Of a stretch of DNA of 64,000 nt, positions 43,535 through 52,323 are shown in pieces. Source of the stretch: Glaciecola sp965658765 (lineage in GTDB: Bacteria; Pseudomonadota; Gammaproteobacteria; Enterobacterales; Alteromonadaceae); contig CBFHTO010000012.1 in assembly GCA_965658765.1 (NCBI GenBank), forward strand, positions 1 to 64,000, given 5' to 3'. A program made the translations under genes and the position numbers. A model generated the notes under the pieces. That model was not told where the DNA came from, ran no database searches, and worked only from the letters and a program-made list of their open reading frames with translations. Position 1 is the first letter of the stretch. The number at the start of each line of letters is the position of its first letter.

Positions 43535-44497
43535 ATGACATATTTATCCTCTGCTCTAAGAACGTTTAAAATACAAATTGATGCTCTCACTAGCTTGAGT
43601 AAAAATTTAGACGATTCTTTTACGAAAGCCTGTGATTTACTTCTAAATTGCAAAGGTAAAGTCGTTGTTACTGGCATGGGTAAATCGGGTCATGTAGGCA
43701 ATAAAATGGCGGCAACTTTCGCAAGTACTGGCACACCTTCATTTTTTATGCACCCAGGCGAAGCTAATCATGGAGATTTCGGCATGCTAGGCGCTCAAGA
43801 TGTTTTAATTGCCATATCGAACTCGGGAGAAAGTAGCGAAATTTCTGGTCTTTTGCCTTCTATCAAGCGAATAGGGGTCCCAGTTATTGCTATGACTAAC
43901 AATCCTTCTAGTAGTTTAGCCAAGTATTCTCACACCACCTTGTGCCTACACGTTAATAAGGAAGCGTGCTCTCTTGGATTAGCACCAACCAGTAGTACTA
44001 CAAATACCTTAGTGCTTGGCGACGCACTTGCAATCGCATTGCTTGAAGCAAAAGGATTCACCGCTGAAGATTTTGCTTTTTCTCATCCGGGAGGCGCATT
44101 AGGAAAAAGACTGTTACTAACCGTTGATGACATAATGGCGAAAGGTAATGAAGTGCCAAGCATCCGTGAATCAGCTCTAGTGAGTGACGCTATTTTAGAA
44201 ATCTCGAGTAAAGGGTTAGGGATTACTGCGATTACCGACGCAAACAATACCTTAATTGGAATCTTTTCAGATGGTGATTTGAGACGTTCGATAGACAAAA
44301 AAATTGATCTTCACACAACGCCCGTAATTCAAGTCATGACGTCTGGTGGCGTGAGTATTTCACCGAATCAATTAGCGGTAGATGCTTTAAACATTATGCA
44401 AGAAAAACAAATAAGCGCCCTGCTAGCGGTAAACGAAGATAACGAAATCGTTGGGGCTTTGAACATGCACATGTTGTTAAAAGCTGGAGTGATATGA
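43535..44497 (+). CDS. kdsD: Arabinose-5-phosphate isomerase KdsD
   Basis: 320 residues: an N-terminal SIS domain (VVVTGMGKSGHVGNKMAATFASTGTPSFFMH, ISNSGESSE) and two C-terminal CBS motifs. It converts ribulose-5-phosphate to arabinose-5-phosphate, the first step to Kdo for lipid A-core. It overlaps kdsC by 4 bases. Confidence 0.94.
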   Translation: MTYLSSALRTFKIQIDALTSLSKNLDDSFTKACDLLLNCKGKVVVTGMGKSGHVGNKMAATFASTGTPSFFMHPGEANHGDFGMLGAQDVLIAISNSGESSEISGLLPSIKRIGVPVIAMTNNPSSSLAKYSHTTLCLHVNKEACSLGLAPTSSTTNTLVLGDALAIALLEAKGFTAEDFAFSHPGGALGKRLLLTVDDIMAKGNEVPSIRESALVSDAILEISSKGLGITAITDANNTLIGIFSDGDLRRSIDKKIDLHTTPVIQVMTSGGVSISPNQLAVDALNIMQEKQISALLAVNEDNEIVGALNMHMLLKAGVI

Positions 44498-45087
44498 CAA
44501 AACCAACTGATACAAACCAAATATCCCCCACATCCTCAGCTATTAACACTTTGTATGGGGAAATCGATCCAGATATCTTTGAAGCGCTAAAGTCCATAGA
44601 ACTAGCTGTTTTCGATGTTGATGGGGTGTTTAGCGATGGCTCAATTTATTTGGGAAGTCACGGGGAAGAACTAAAAGCCTTTAATACAAAAGATGGTTTT
44701 GGAATGAAAGCACTGGTCGATATAGGTATTAAAACCGCAATCATAACTGGCCGAGAGTCTTCGATCGTCGAATCAAGGATGAGTGCACTAAACGTAAGTT
44801 ACATCTATCAATCTCGCGTCGACAAACGAAACGCGATAAAAGAGCTACTGCAGGACTGTGAGCTTTCATCAGACAAAGTTTTAAGCATGGGGGATGACGT
44901 CCCTGATATCGGCATGTTTGAGCATAGCCGCGTGAAAGTTGCCGTGTCAGATGCCCACCCATCAGTAAAGCTTTCGGCTAATTATGTGTGTACATTAGGT
45001 GGTGGTAAAGGCGCTGTTCGCGAAGTGTGCGACATGATATTGCAAGCAAAAGGAAAGCTTCATAGTGTGGGTGGAGCTAGCGTATGA
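44494..45087 (+). CDS. kdsC: Kdo-8-phosphate phosphatase KdsC
   Basis: 197 residues of HAD type: the catalytic FDVDGVFSDGS near residue 39, TGRES, and MGDDVPDIGM. It removes phosphate from Kdo-8-P. It is about ten residues longer at the N-terminus than usual. Overlaps of 4 bases with kdsD and lptC show one coupled operon. Confidence 0.94.
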   Translation: MTKPTDTNQISPTSSAINTLYGEIDPDIFEALKSIELAVFDVDGVFSDGSIYLGSHGEELKAFNTKDGFGMKALVDIGIKTAIITGRESSIVESRMSALNVSYIYQSRVDKRNAIKELLQDCELSSDKVLSMGDDVPDIGMFEHSRVKVAVSDAHPSVKLSANYVCTLGGGKGAVREVCDMILQAKGKLHSVGGASV

Positions 45088-45644
45088 ACCGCATTGGTTG
45101 GAGTATTGTTCTTATTTTCACAGCGGTATTTTTGTTGTACATACCTATTTTATTCGAAGATGAGGCCACTGTTGAACAAACAGAACAAGATGTCGAACTC
45201 ATTCCAAACTATCAAGCCGTCAACCTCAACAGCATGCTATACGATAATGACGGTAAACTCAGCCATCAAGTCATAGCAGAGAAAATGGCGCATTATGAAG
45301 AGCTTGGGTTTGCAGTATTCCGAAAACCCGTTTATACCCTGTATTTGGACGACGGAAATCCTTGGAGGGTCACGGCTCAAGAGGGAACATTATACGATAA
45401 CAAGCGAATTCAACTTGAAAACGACGTCAAAATAGTGAACTTGCAAACACAAGAATATATAAAGGAAATCACAACGGATTATATTGAAATAGATTTACAA
45501 GATAAAACGCTCAAATCAGATCAAGTAGTTACCATTAGTGGCGTTGATTATATCATCACTAGTGTCGGTATGTTCGGTGATTTAAACACGCAGCAATACG
45601 AATTAATGGATCATGTACAAACTGAATTTAATCCAGTACGCTAA
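45084..45644 (+). CDS. lptC: LPS export protein LptC
   Basis: 186 residues. An N-terminal membrane anchor (about 5-23) is followed by a beta-jellyroll periplasmic domain (YDNDGKLSHQVIAEKMAHYEELG). It receives LPS from LptBFG and hands it to LptA. The overlap with kdsC and the lptA gene 44 bases on support the name. Confidence 0.9.
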   Translation: MNRIGWSIVLIFTAVFLLYIPILFEDEATVEQTEQDVELIPNYQAVNLNSMLYDNDGKLSHQVIAEKMAHYEELGFAVFRKPVYTLYLDDGNPWRVTAQEGTLYDNKRIQLENDVKIVNLQTQEYIKEITTDYIEIDLQDKTLKSDQVVTISGVDYIITSVGMFGDLNTQQYELMDHVQTEFNPVR

Positions 45645-45688
45645 ACGTCGTCATTTAAGTATGACATAAGATAACCTAGAGAGTTAAA

Positions 45689-46285
45689 ATGTTTAATATA
45701 AAAGCACTGAGCATGCCTTCCCGTAGCGTAAACACATTCATTGTGTTAACTCTTATATGCATAGGCAAATCGCATTCAGCGACGGTGCAAGAAAACGCAA
45801 CATCCGACATTGGCGAACAAGAAATAACGAATATTTCTATTGATTTCAATCTTCCGGTGACCGCAAAATCAAAAAATCAGTTTTTAGATGGAAAATCGAA
45901 AACATCTGTTTTTGTTGAGAATGTAATAATTAAACAAGGTAGCCTAGAAATACTTGCCGATCGCGTAGAGGCTGATGCCTCGCTCGGAAAAGGCAAAGAA
46001 ATTATCAAAGCATCAGGTAAACCTGCAAGTTACACTCAACGTTTAGAAGATGGTAGTCAGGTTACGGCAAAAGCACGTGAAATAATTTATGCGGTTGGCG
46101 AAAGAACGCTTTCGTTAAAAGGCGATGCTTCGATAGTTCAAAACGAGGTGCAGGTCACTGGCGATGCGATTGTCTTTGATATGGCAAAACAACAAACCGT
46201 CGCCTCTACCGATGAGAACAGTGAAGAATCTGTCACTACGGTTATCAGTCCTGGGGTTTTCTCGACCGAAGATGAGCCGAGATAG
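45689..46285 (+). CDS. lptA: Periplasmic LPS bridge protein LptA
   Basis: 198 residues with a signal peptide and an OstA-like beta-jellyroll (ENVIIKQGSLEILADRVEAD, GDAIVFDMAKQ). It forms the filament that carries LPS across the periplasm. Sequence variation is high in this family, and the name rests on fold pattern and operon position. Confidence 0.9.
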   Translation: MFNIKALSMPSRSVNTFIVLTLICIGKSHSATVQENATSDIGEQEITNISIDFNLPVTAKSKNQFLDGKSKTSVFVENVIIKQGSLEILADRVEADASLGKGKEIIKASGKPASYTQRLEDGSQVTAKAREIIYAVGERTLSLKGDASIVQNEVQVTGDAIVFDMAKQQTVASTDENSEESVTTVISPGVFSTEDEPR

Positions 46286-46315
46286 GCAATACTTAGCAAA
46301 AGGCGATAAATATTC

Positions 46316-47044
46316 GTGCAAAGTAAATTATGCGCTAAAAATTTAGCAAAATCTTATAAGTCTCGACAGGTCGTTAGAGATGTCAGTATTGAGGTCTCTA
46401 CTGGTCAAATAGTGGGCTTGTTAGGCCCTAATGGCGCAGGTAAAACGACAACTTTTTACATGATTGTCGGTTTAGTTCCTCTTGATAAAGGGGATATTTA
46501 CATAGACCAGATCAATATGAGCTTTCAACCAATGCACGAGCGGGCTCGACATGGAATCGGCTACTTGCCTCAAGAGGCATCAATATTCAGAAAGCTGACA
46601 GTATACGAAAATCTGATGGCGATCTTGCAAACCAGAAAGGACATATCAAACAATCAACGCGAGCAGATTGCAGATGAATTGTTAGACGATTTTAATATCA
46701 ATCATATAAGAAATAGTCTTGGTATGAGCTTATCCGGTGGTGAGCGCCGACGCGTTGAAATTGCGCGCGCTTTATCAGCGAACCCAAAGTTTATTTTATT
46801 AGATGAACCCTTCGCAGGAGTTGACCCAATTTCAGTTAATGATATAAAGAAGATAATTTATCAGCTTCGTGACAGAGGGATTGGCGTTCTAATTACGGAC
46901 CATAACGTAAAGGAAACCCTTGATGTATGTGAATTGGCTTACATCGTCAGCCATGGAGAACTAATAGCTTCAGGTACTGCAGACGAAGTACTAGCAAATC
47001 AGACAGTTAGAGATGTATACTTGGGGGAACAATTTGCAATATAG
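46316..47044 (+). CDS. lptB: LPS export ATPase LptB
   Basis: 242 residues. Walker A is GPNGAGKTTT near residue 37, the signature is LSGGERRRVEIARAL and Walker B is FILLDEPFAGVDPISV. It drives LPS extraction with LptFG, whose genes are not in this window. It starts at GTG, 30 bases after lptA. Confidence 0.94.
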   Translation: MQSKLCAKNLAKSYKSRQVVRDVSIEVSTGQIVGLLGPNGAGKTTTFYMIVGLVPLDKGDIYIDQINMSFQPMHERARHGIGYLPQEASIFRKLTVYENLMAILQTRKDISNNQREQIADELLDDFNINHIRNSLGMSLSGGERRRVEIARALSANPKFILLDEPFAGVDPISVNDIKKIIYQLRDRGIGVLITDHNVKETLDVCELAYIVSHGELIASGTADEVLANQTVRDVYLGEQFAI

Positions 47045-47110
47045 CGACTATTCCGAGAACACAATGTATACTTATAAATATACAGATGTTTGTCGTACTA
47101 AAGGACAGTA

Positions 47111-48628
47111 ATGAAACCTTCGTTACAACTAAAATTTAGTCAACAACTTACCATGACGCCTCAGTTGCAGCAGGCGATTAAACTATTGCAACTCTCTACA
47201 CTCGATCTACAGCAAGAGATTCAGGAAGCACTGGACTCTAACCCCTTGCTCGAAACCGCAGATCTTGATATGTCTGCTGGCGATGATAATTCTCAAGAAA
47301 CCCTAGATTCTAGAACTGACAAAGAGCAACAAGTTAGTGCGTCTGCCGAATCATCGCAACAATCTCAAGACGCAAGTGAAGCTCGAGATCCTATGGACGC
47401 TCATGAAGCTCTTGAAAATAAGGACTTACCTAATGATTTGCCGCTCGATAGCTCTTGGGATGAATATCTAGGATCTACTTCTGCACCAAATAGAATGACT
47501 GGCCCAAGTCCCGATGACGATTTTGTATTTCAAGGCGAAACGACAGAAAGTATTCAAGACCATCTTTTATGGCAAATTGAAATGTCTCACATCAGTGAAA
47601 TAGATAAGTCAATTGCCATCGCGATCATCGATTCGATTGATGAATCGGGCTACCTCACTGTCTCATGTGATGAAATTCTAGACAGTCTAGACAACGAAGA
47701 AATCGAATTAGATGAAGTAATGTGTGTATTAAAGCGCATTCAAAGATTAGACCCTATGGGCTCAGGATCTAGGTCAGTACAAGAGTGTCTTCTTGTCCAA
47801 CTGCAGCAGTTCGACAGTAATACTCCTTGGTTGGAGCAAGCGAGGACCTTAATTGAGGAACATTCTGATCTGCTGAGTAGTAAGGATTACCGTTCCTTGA
47901 TGCGCAAAACCAGATTAAAAGAAGACCAGCTCCGCGAAGTCATGCGACTTCTTAAAACACTAAACCCACGACCGGGCAGCGCTATTTCGCAAAAAGAACC
48001 AGAATACGTTGTTCCAGATGTAAACGTATATAAAAAGAAAGGTGTCTGGACAGTTGAACTTAACAACGAAGCCCTACCCGCATTAACGGTGAACGAAACT
48101 TACGCCAAACTATCAAAAACAACAAAAAACCCGAACGATTCTCAATTTATTAAGTCCCATTTACAAGAGGCAAAGTGGTTCATCAAAAGTTTAGAAAGTC
48201 GAAATGAGACTTTACTGAAAGTTTCTCATTGTATCGTTGCCAAACAACGGGAGTTTTTTGAACAGGGCCCAGAGAAAATGCAACCCATGGTCTTGAACGA
48301 TGTTGCCGAAATGGTTGATATGCACGAATCAACCATTTCGAGGGTCACAACACAAAAGTACATGCATACGCCGCGCGGTATTTTTGAGTTGAAATATTTC
48401 TTTTCATCGCATGTATCAACTGATTCCGGTGAAAATTGCTCGTCTACCGCCATTAGGGCGTTCATAAGAAAATTAGTCGCAGACGAGCCAGCTAACAAAC
48501 CATTGAGTGATAGCAAGATTGCGCAAATGCTCGCCGACAAGGGTATTAAAGTAGCTCGGCGGACAATTGCGAAGTATAGGGAATCGTTAAACATTCCTCC
48601 TTCAAATCAACGGAAAAGCCTTGTTTAG
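47111..48628 (+). CDS. rpoN: RNA polymerase sigma-54 factor
   Basis: 505 residues. The activator-interacting region I is at the N-terminus (LKFSQQLTMTPQLQQAIKLLQLS), an acidic linker covers about 55-120, the core-binding domain follows, and the C-terminal RpoN box ARRTIAKYRE recognises the -24 element. It directs sigma-54 promoters (nitrogen, flagella, stress). It follows lptB and leads hpf-ptsN-rapZ-npr as in E. coli. Confidence 0.96.
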   Translation: MKPSLQLKFSQQLTMTPQLQQAIKLLQLSTLDLQQEIQEALDSNPLLETADLDMSAGDDNSQETLDSRTDKEQQVSASAESSQQSQDASEARDPMDAHEALENKDLPNDLPLDSSWDEYLGSTSAPNRMTGPSPDDDFVFQGETTESIQDHLLWQIEMSHISEIDKSIAIAIIDSIDESGYLTVSCDEILDSLDNEEIELDEVMCVLKRIQRLDPMGSGSRSVQECLLVQLQQFDSNTPWLEQARTLIEEHSDLLSSKDYRSLMRKTRLKEDQLREVMRLLKTLNPRPGSAISQKEPEYVVPDVNVYKKKGVWTVELNNEALPALTVNETYAKLSKTTKNPNDSQFIKSHLQEAKWFIKSLESRNETLLKVSHCIVAKQREFFEQGPEKMQPMVLNDVAEMVDMHESTISRVTTQKYMHTPRGIFELKYFFSSHVSTDSGENCSSTAIRAFIRKLVADEPANKPLSDSKIAQMLADKGIKVARRTIAKYRESLNIPPSNQRKSLV

Positions 48629-48653
48629 GCATATATTAAAGAGGACCAGCACT

Positions 48654-48941
48654 ATGCAAATAAACCTTACCGGTCATCATGTAGACATCACAGAGTCTCT
48701 TAGAAACTATGTTGATACAAAATTTGAAAAACTTGAAAGGCACTTTGACCATATAAATAACGTTCACGTTATTTTGAACGTGGAAAAATTAAGTCAAAAA
48801 GCAGAAGCCACTTTACATCTTAACGGTGGAGAGGTGTTCGCCAATTCGGAGCATACTGACATGTACGCGGCAATTGATGGTCTGATAGACAAACTCGACC
48901 GGCAAGTCATAAAGCACAAAGAGAAATTAAAGCGTCACTGA
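48654..48941 (+). CDS. hpf: Short ribosome hibernation factor HPF
   Basis: 95 residues, the size of the short form that works with RMF to form inactive 100S ribosomes in stationary phase. The fold shows in MQINLTGHHVDITESLRNYVDTKFEKLERH. I chose the ATG at 48654, with GAGGA at 48641-48645; an upstream TTG overlapping rpoN is unlikely. Confidence 0.93.
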   Translation: MQINLTGHHVDITESLRNYVDTKFEKLERHFDHINNVHVILNVEKLSQKAEATLHLNGGEVFANSEHTDMYAAIDGLIDKLDRQVIKHKEKLKRH

Positions 48942-48947
48942 GTATAT

Positions 48948-49391
48948 ATGATAATTCATGACATTATCTCGCTCGACCGGACACAATGTTCGGTTGAGTG
49001 TCATAGCAAAAAACGCATTTTCGAAGTAATTTCCGAAATTGCGGTGAAACAGTCGCCCGAACTCGACCAAGTAGAAGTGCTCAGTAGTCTACTCGGTAGA
49101 GAAAAAATGGGTAGTACAGGTATTGGTAACGGCATTGCTATCCCTCATGGAAGAATAAAAGGCTTGAGCAATATGATGGCGGTGATTGTCACGAGTTGTG
49201 ACCCAATTGATTTTGACGCCATAGATAGTCAACCTGTTGATATCTTCTTTGCCATTCTTGTTCCAGACGAACAAACAGATTCCCATTTGCAAGCATTATC
49301 CGGAATTGCCAAAAAATTGAGCAACAAAGAAACTGTCAAAGCGATAAGAAAGGCCGAAAATAAAAACCAAATAGTTGCAGCTTTAGCCTAA
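48948..49391 (+). CDS. ptsN: Nitrogen-PTS EIIA protein PtsN
   Basis: 147 residues of the PTS EIIA-2 fold. The phosphorylated histidine is His67 in GIAIPHGRIKG. It regulates potassium transport, sigma-54 genes and stress functions according to its phosphorylation by Npr. It starts 6 bases after hpf. Confidence 0.94.
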   Translation: MIIHDIISLDRTQCSVECHSKKRIFEVISEIAVKQSPELDQVEVLSSLLGREKMGSTGIGNGIAIPHGRIKGLSNMMAVIVTSCDPIDFDAIDSQPVDIFFAILVPDEQTDSHLQALSGIAKKLSNKETVKAIRKAENKNQIVAALA

Positions 49392-49431
49392 GCATATACA
49401 ATAATCATGCTCCTATTACTTGGACAGCATA

Positions 49432-50328
49432 ATGAAACTACTTATAATTAGTGGACGCTCGGGATCTGGTAAATCGATCGCCTTAAGGGCTTTAGAAGAT
49501 CTCGGCTATTATTGTGTAGACAACATTCCTGTATCATTACTCCCGACACTTACGCATACTGTGGTCGACCAGCATGAATTGGTTGCTGTCAGCATCGATG
49601 TAAGGAACATGCCCGAATCTGAAAATGAAATAAGCGAACTATTAGAGTATTTACCAGAGTTTTGGGACATAACGATCATCTTCCTCGATGCAAGTGACGA
49701 TGTATTAATTAAACGTTATAGCGAGACTCGACGCTTACATCCTCTGTTTAAAAGAAATAACTCATTGATCGACGCAATCAATGCGGAGCGTGAAATACTT
49801 GTCCCAGTCGCAGAAATGGCCGACCTCAACATCAATACTGACCAGTTGTCTGTCCACGACCTAGCTGAATTAGTGAGAGAACGCGTTCTCGGTAAAAAAA
49901 CCTCTGATTTGGTGATCGTATTTGAATCATTTGGCTTCAAATACGGCTTGCCTAAAGACGCCGATTACGTTTTCGACGTGCGTTTCTTGCCAAATCCTCA
50001 CTGGGAGCCAGATTTGCGACCTCTTACCGGTCTAGACAGCCCAGTAGAGCTTTTCTTATCCGGCCAACCCTTAGTTATGAAGCTGATTTGGCAAATTCAA
50101 AACTTAGTGAGTACATGGCTACCGCATTTAGAACGCAACAATAGAAGCTATGTCACTATTGCCATCGGTTGTACGGGCGGTCAGCACCGTTCAGTATTCG
50201 TCGCGCAATCCCTAGCAGAATCTTTTAAAGCCAGCCATGGCGATGTTCAAGTGAAACATAGAGAGCTAAAGGGCTTGCCAAACTCCCTAAATAAGCGAAC
50301 CAATGAACGCTCAAATGACGACGAATAG
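49432..50328 (+). CDS. rapZ: RNase adapter protein RapZ
   Basis: 298 residues. Walker A is GRSGSGKS at 8-15, and the C-terminal domain has GCTGGQHRSV and the KHRELKG region. RapZ guides RNase E to the small RNA GlmZ and so sets GlmS levels for cell-wall sugar supply. I chose the ATG at 49432, where the family start falls; a TTG four codons upstream is less likely. Confidence 0.94.
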   Translation: MKLLIISGRSGSGKSIALRALEDLGYYCVDNIPVSLLPTLTHTVVDQHELVAVSIDVRNMPESENEISELLEYLPEFWDITIIFLDASDDVLIKRYSETRRLHPLFKRNNSLIDAINAEREILVPVAEMADLNINTDQLSVHDLAELVRERVLGKKTSDLVIVFESFGFKYGLPKDADYVFDVRFLPNPHWEPDLRPLTGLDSPVELFLSGQPLVMKLIWQIQNLVSTWLPHLERNNRSYVTIAIGCTGGQHRSVFVAQSLAESFKASHGDVQVKHRELKGLPNSLNKRTNERSNDDE

Positions 50329-50425
50329 AAATTAAAGGCTAGATCCCACCAGCCAAACTCACTATATTAAAATAGAGAGAAAAATATAGACATATTACGA
50401 CCAACGGCAAATTTACGGACAAATC

Positions 50426-50698
50426 ATGAAATTGGTAAAAAACCTCAAGATCCTCAATAAGCTTGGGCTTCATGCAAGAGCAGCAACCAAATTGGTGCAA
50501 CTGGCAAACAACTTTGAATCGAATATAGAACTTATTCAGGGGGATCAACAAGCACCCGCGAACAGTGTATTGGCCTTATTGATGCTTGAAAGTAGTCAAG
50601 GAAAGGAAGTGACGGTCGTATGCGAAGGCTTAGATGCCAATGAAGCTATGCACGAAATCGAGAACTTAATTGCAAACAAATTTGATGAGCATGAGTAA
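50426..50698 (+). CDS. npr: Nitrogen-PTS phosphocarrier Npr (HPr-like)
   Basis: 90 residues. The active histidine is His16 in LGLHARAATKLVQLA, with the second signature ANSVLALLMLESSQGKEV. It passes phosphate from PtsP to PtsN. It closes the rpoN operon. Confidence 0.93.
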   Translation: MKLVKNLKILNKLGLHARAATKLVQLANNFESNIELIQGDQQAPANSVLALLMLESSQGKEVTVVCEGLDANEAMHEIENLIANKFDEHE

Positions 50699-50795
50699 GT
50701 ACCTATAAACGCTCACTTTTAATATTAAAAATATTGCCCAAATGTTATTATTCATAATCAGTTAATCAGTAACACACCCGACGTTCAATATCACT

Positions 50796-52154
50796 ATGCC
50801 AGAGACCGCAGAAGTCACCAATACACAAGAACGACTTGCCTCCATCAATCGTTCTCTTAATGCCGGCGCGTTTGTTCGTGTACGCAGACTTCTTCACGAT
50901 ATACCCGCAGGTGATGTAGCACTTCTGCTAGAGTCTTCACCGACTAAAACTCGTGATGAACTATGGAAGCTACTCGACGCAGATTTTCATACAGACGTAC
51001 TCGAGGAACTCTCTGAAGATGTTCGAAATGGCATAATTGGAAAAATGATGCCCTCTAGTGTAGTTGACGCACTAGAAGACATGGATACTGACGACTTAGC
51101 CGAAACACTGAGTTCTTTACCCGATGATGTACTGTCAAACATCTTAAAAACCATGGATGCGCAAGACCGTATGCGTGCTGAAAAAGCACTGTCTTATGGT
51201 GAAGACACCGCGGGATTCATTATGAATACCGACACTATCACACTGCGCCATGAGGTCAGCGTAGATGTGGTCATTAGGTATTTGCGATTGAAAGGTGAGT
51301 TGCCTGAAAATACCGATACTTTATACGTTGTTAATCGGCAGGATTTCTTAATTGGTACGGTATCTCTTGCCAAGCTATTGACCTCTAATCCAGACACAAG
51401 TGTGCAAGAGATAATGGACGATGAGCCAGAATCAATTGTAGTCGACATGGAAGAAAGTGAAGTCGCTAGTATGTTTGAGCGATATGACTGGTTATCAGCC
51501 CCGGTCGTAGACAACGAGGGCAAGCTTTTAGGGCGTATTACGATTGATGACGTGGTAGATATCATCAGGGAAGATGCTGAGCACAGTATGATGAGTATGG
51601 CTGGTTTAGACGACGAAGAGGATACCTTTGCGCCGGTTGGTCAATCGACCAAAAGACGTTCGGTATGGCTAGGTGTTAACTTAATAACAGCCCTACTTGC
51701 GGCTGCGGTCAGTGACATGTTTGAGTCTACACTTAGTCAACTTGCTGTTTTAGCAATCTTGAATACCATCGTTCCATCAATGGGAGGTGTAGCTGGCAAC
51801 CAGACTCTCACATTAGTAATACGCGGAATGGCCTTGGGGCATGTATCTACTGCCAATAGTCTATGGCTAGTCAGGAAAGAATTGGCCATCGGTTTTTTAA
51901 ACGGCATGATTTGGGCGTTTTTAATCGCATCAGTAATCGCAATCTGGAAAGATGACTACGTTTTAGGAGGTGTTATTGCTTTTGCAATGCTCATAAACAT
52001 GATTGCCGCTGGTCTCGCTGGCGCAACATTGCCAATCATTATGAAAAAAATGAAAATTGACCCCGCACTAGCGGGCAGTGTCATCTTGACCACAATTACA
52101 GACGTTGTCGGGATATTTGCTTTCTTGGGTACCGCGACCTATTTTTTGATTTAA
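50796..52154 (+). CDS. mgtE: Magnesium transporter MgtE
   Basis: 452 residues: a cytosolic N domain (about 10-130), two CBS motifs (about 135-255), a connecting plug helix and five membrane helices (about 290-452) with GGVAGNQTLTLVIRG and ILTTITDVVGIFAFL. The N and CBS domains sense Mg2+ and close the channel when it is high. It lies 97 bases after npr. Confidence 0.93.
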   Translation: MPETAEVTNTQERLASINRSLNAGAFVRVRRLLHDIPAGDVALLLESSPTKTRDELWKLLDADFHTDVLEELSEDVRNGIIGKMMPSSVVDALEDMDTDDLAETLSSLPDDVLSNILKTMDAQDRMRAEKALSYGEDTAGFIMNTDTITLRHEVSVDVVIRYLRLKGELPENTDTLYVVNRQDFLIGTVSLAKLLTSNPDTSVQEIMDDEPESIVVDMEESEVASMFERYDWLSAPVVDNEGKLLGRITIDDVVDIIREDAEHSMMSMAGLDDEEDTFAPVGQSTKRRSVWLGVNLITALLAAAVSDMFESTLSQLAVLAILNTIVPSMGGVAGNQTLTLVIRGMALGHVSTANSLWLVRKELAIGFLNGMIWAFLIASVIAIWKDDYVLGGVIAFAMLINMIAAGLAGATLPIIMKKMKIDPALAGSVILTTITDVVGIFAFLGTATYFLI

Positions 52155-52254
52155 AGTTTCAAAAGACAATTATGCTTATGGAAATTACTCAAATACAAAA
52201 CCATGCATGTTTTATTTAGATGCTTCGAGAACTAATTAATAGTAAATCAGTCCA

Positions 52255-52275
52255 GGGGCTGTTTTTAACAGACCC
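52255..52275. terminator. Hairpin between mgtE and arcB
   Basis: GGGGCTGTT and AACAGACCC pair with one mismatch around a 3-base loop in the gap between the two convergent genes. There is no strong U-tract, so it is a modest terminator candidate. Confidence 0.35.
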
Positions 52276-52323
52276 TAATCAAAAAGATGGCCTTTAATAA
52301 TCGATATCGCGTTATAAATCACA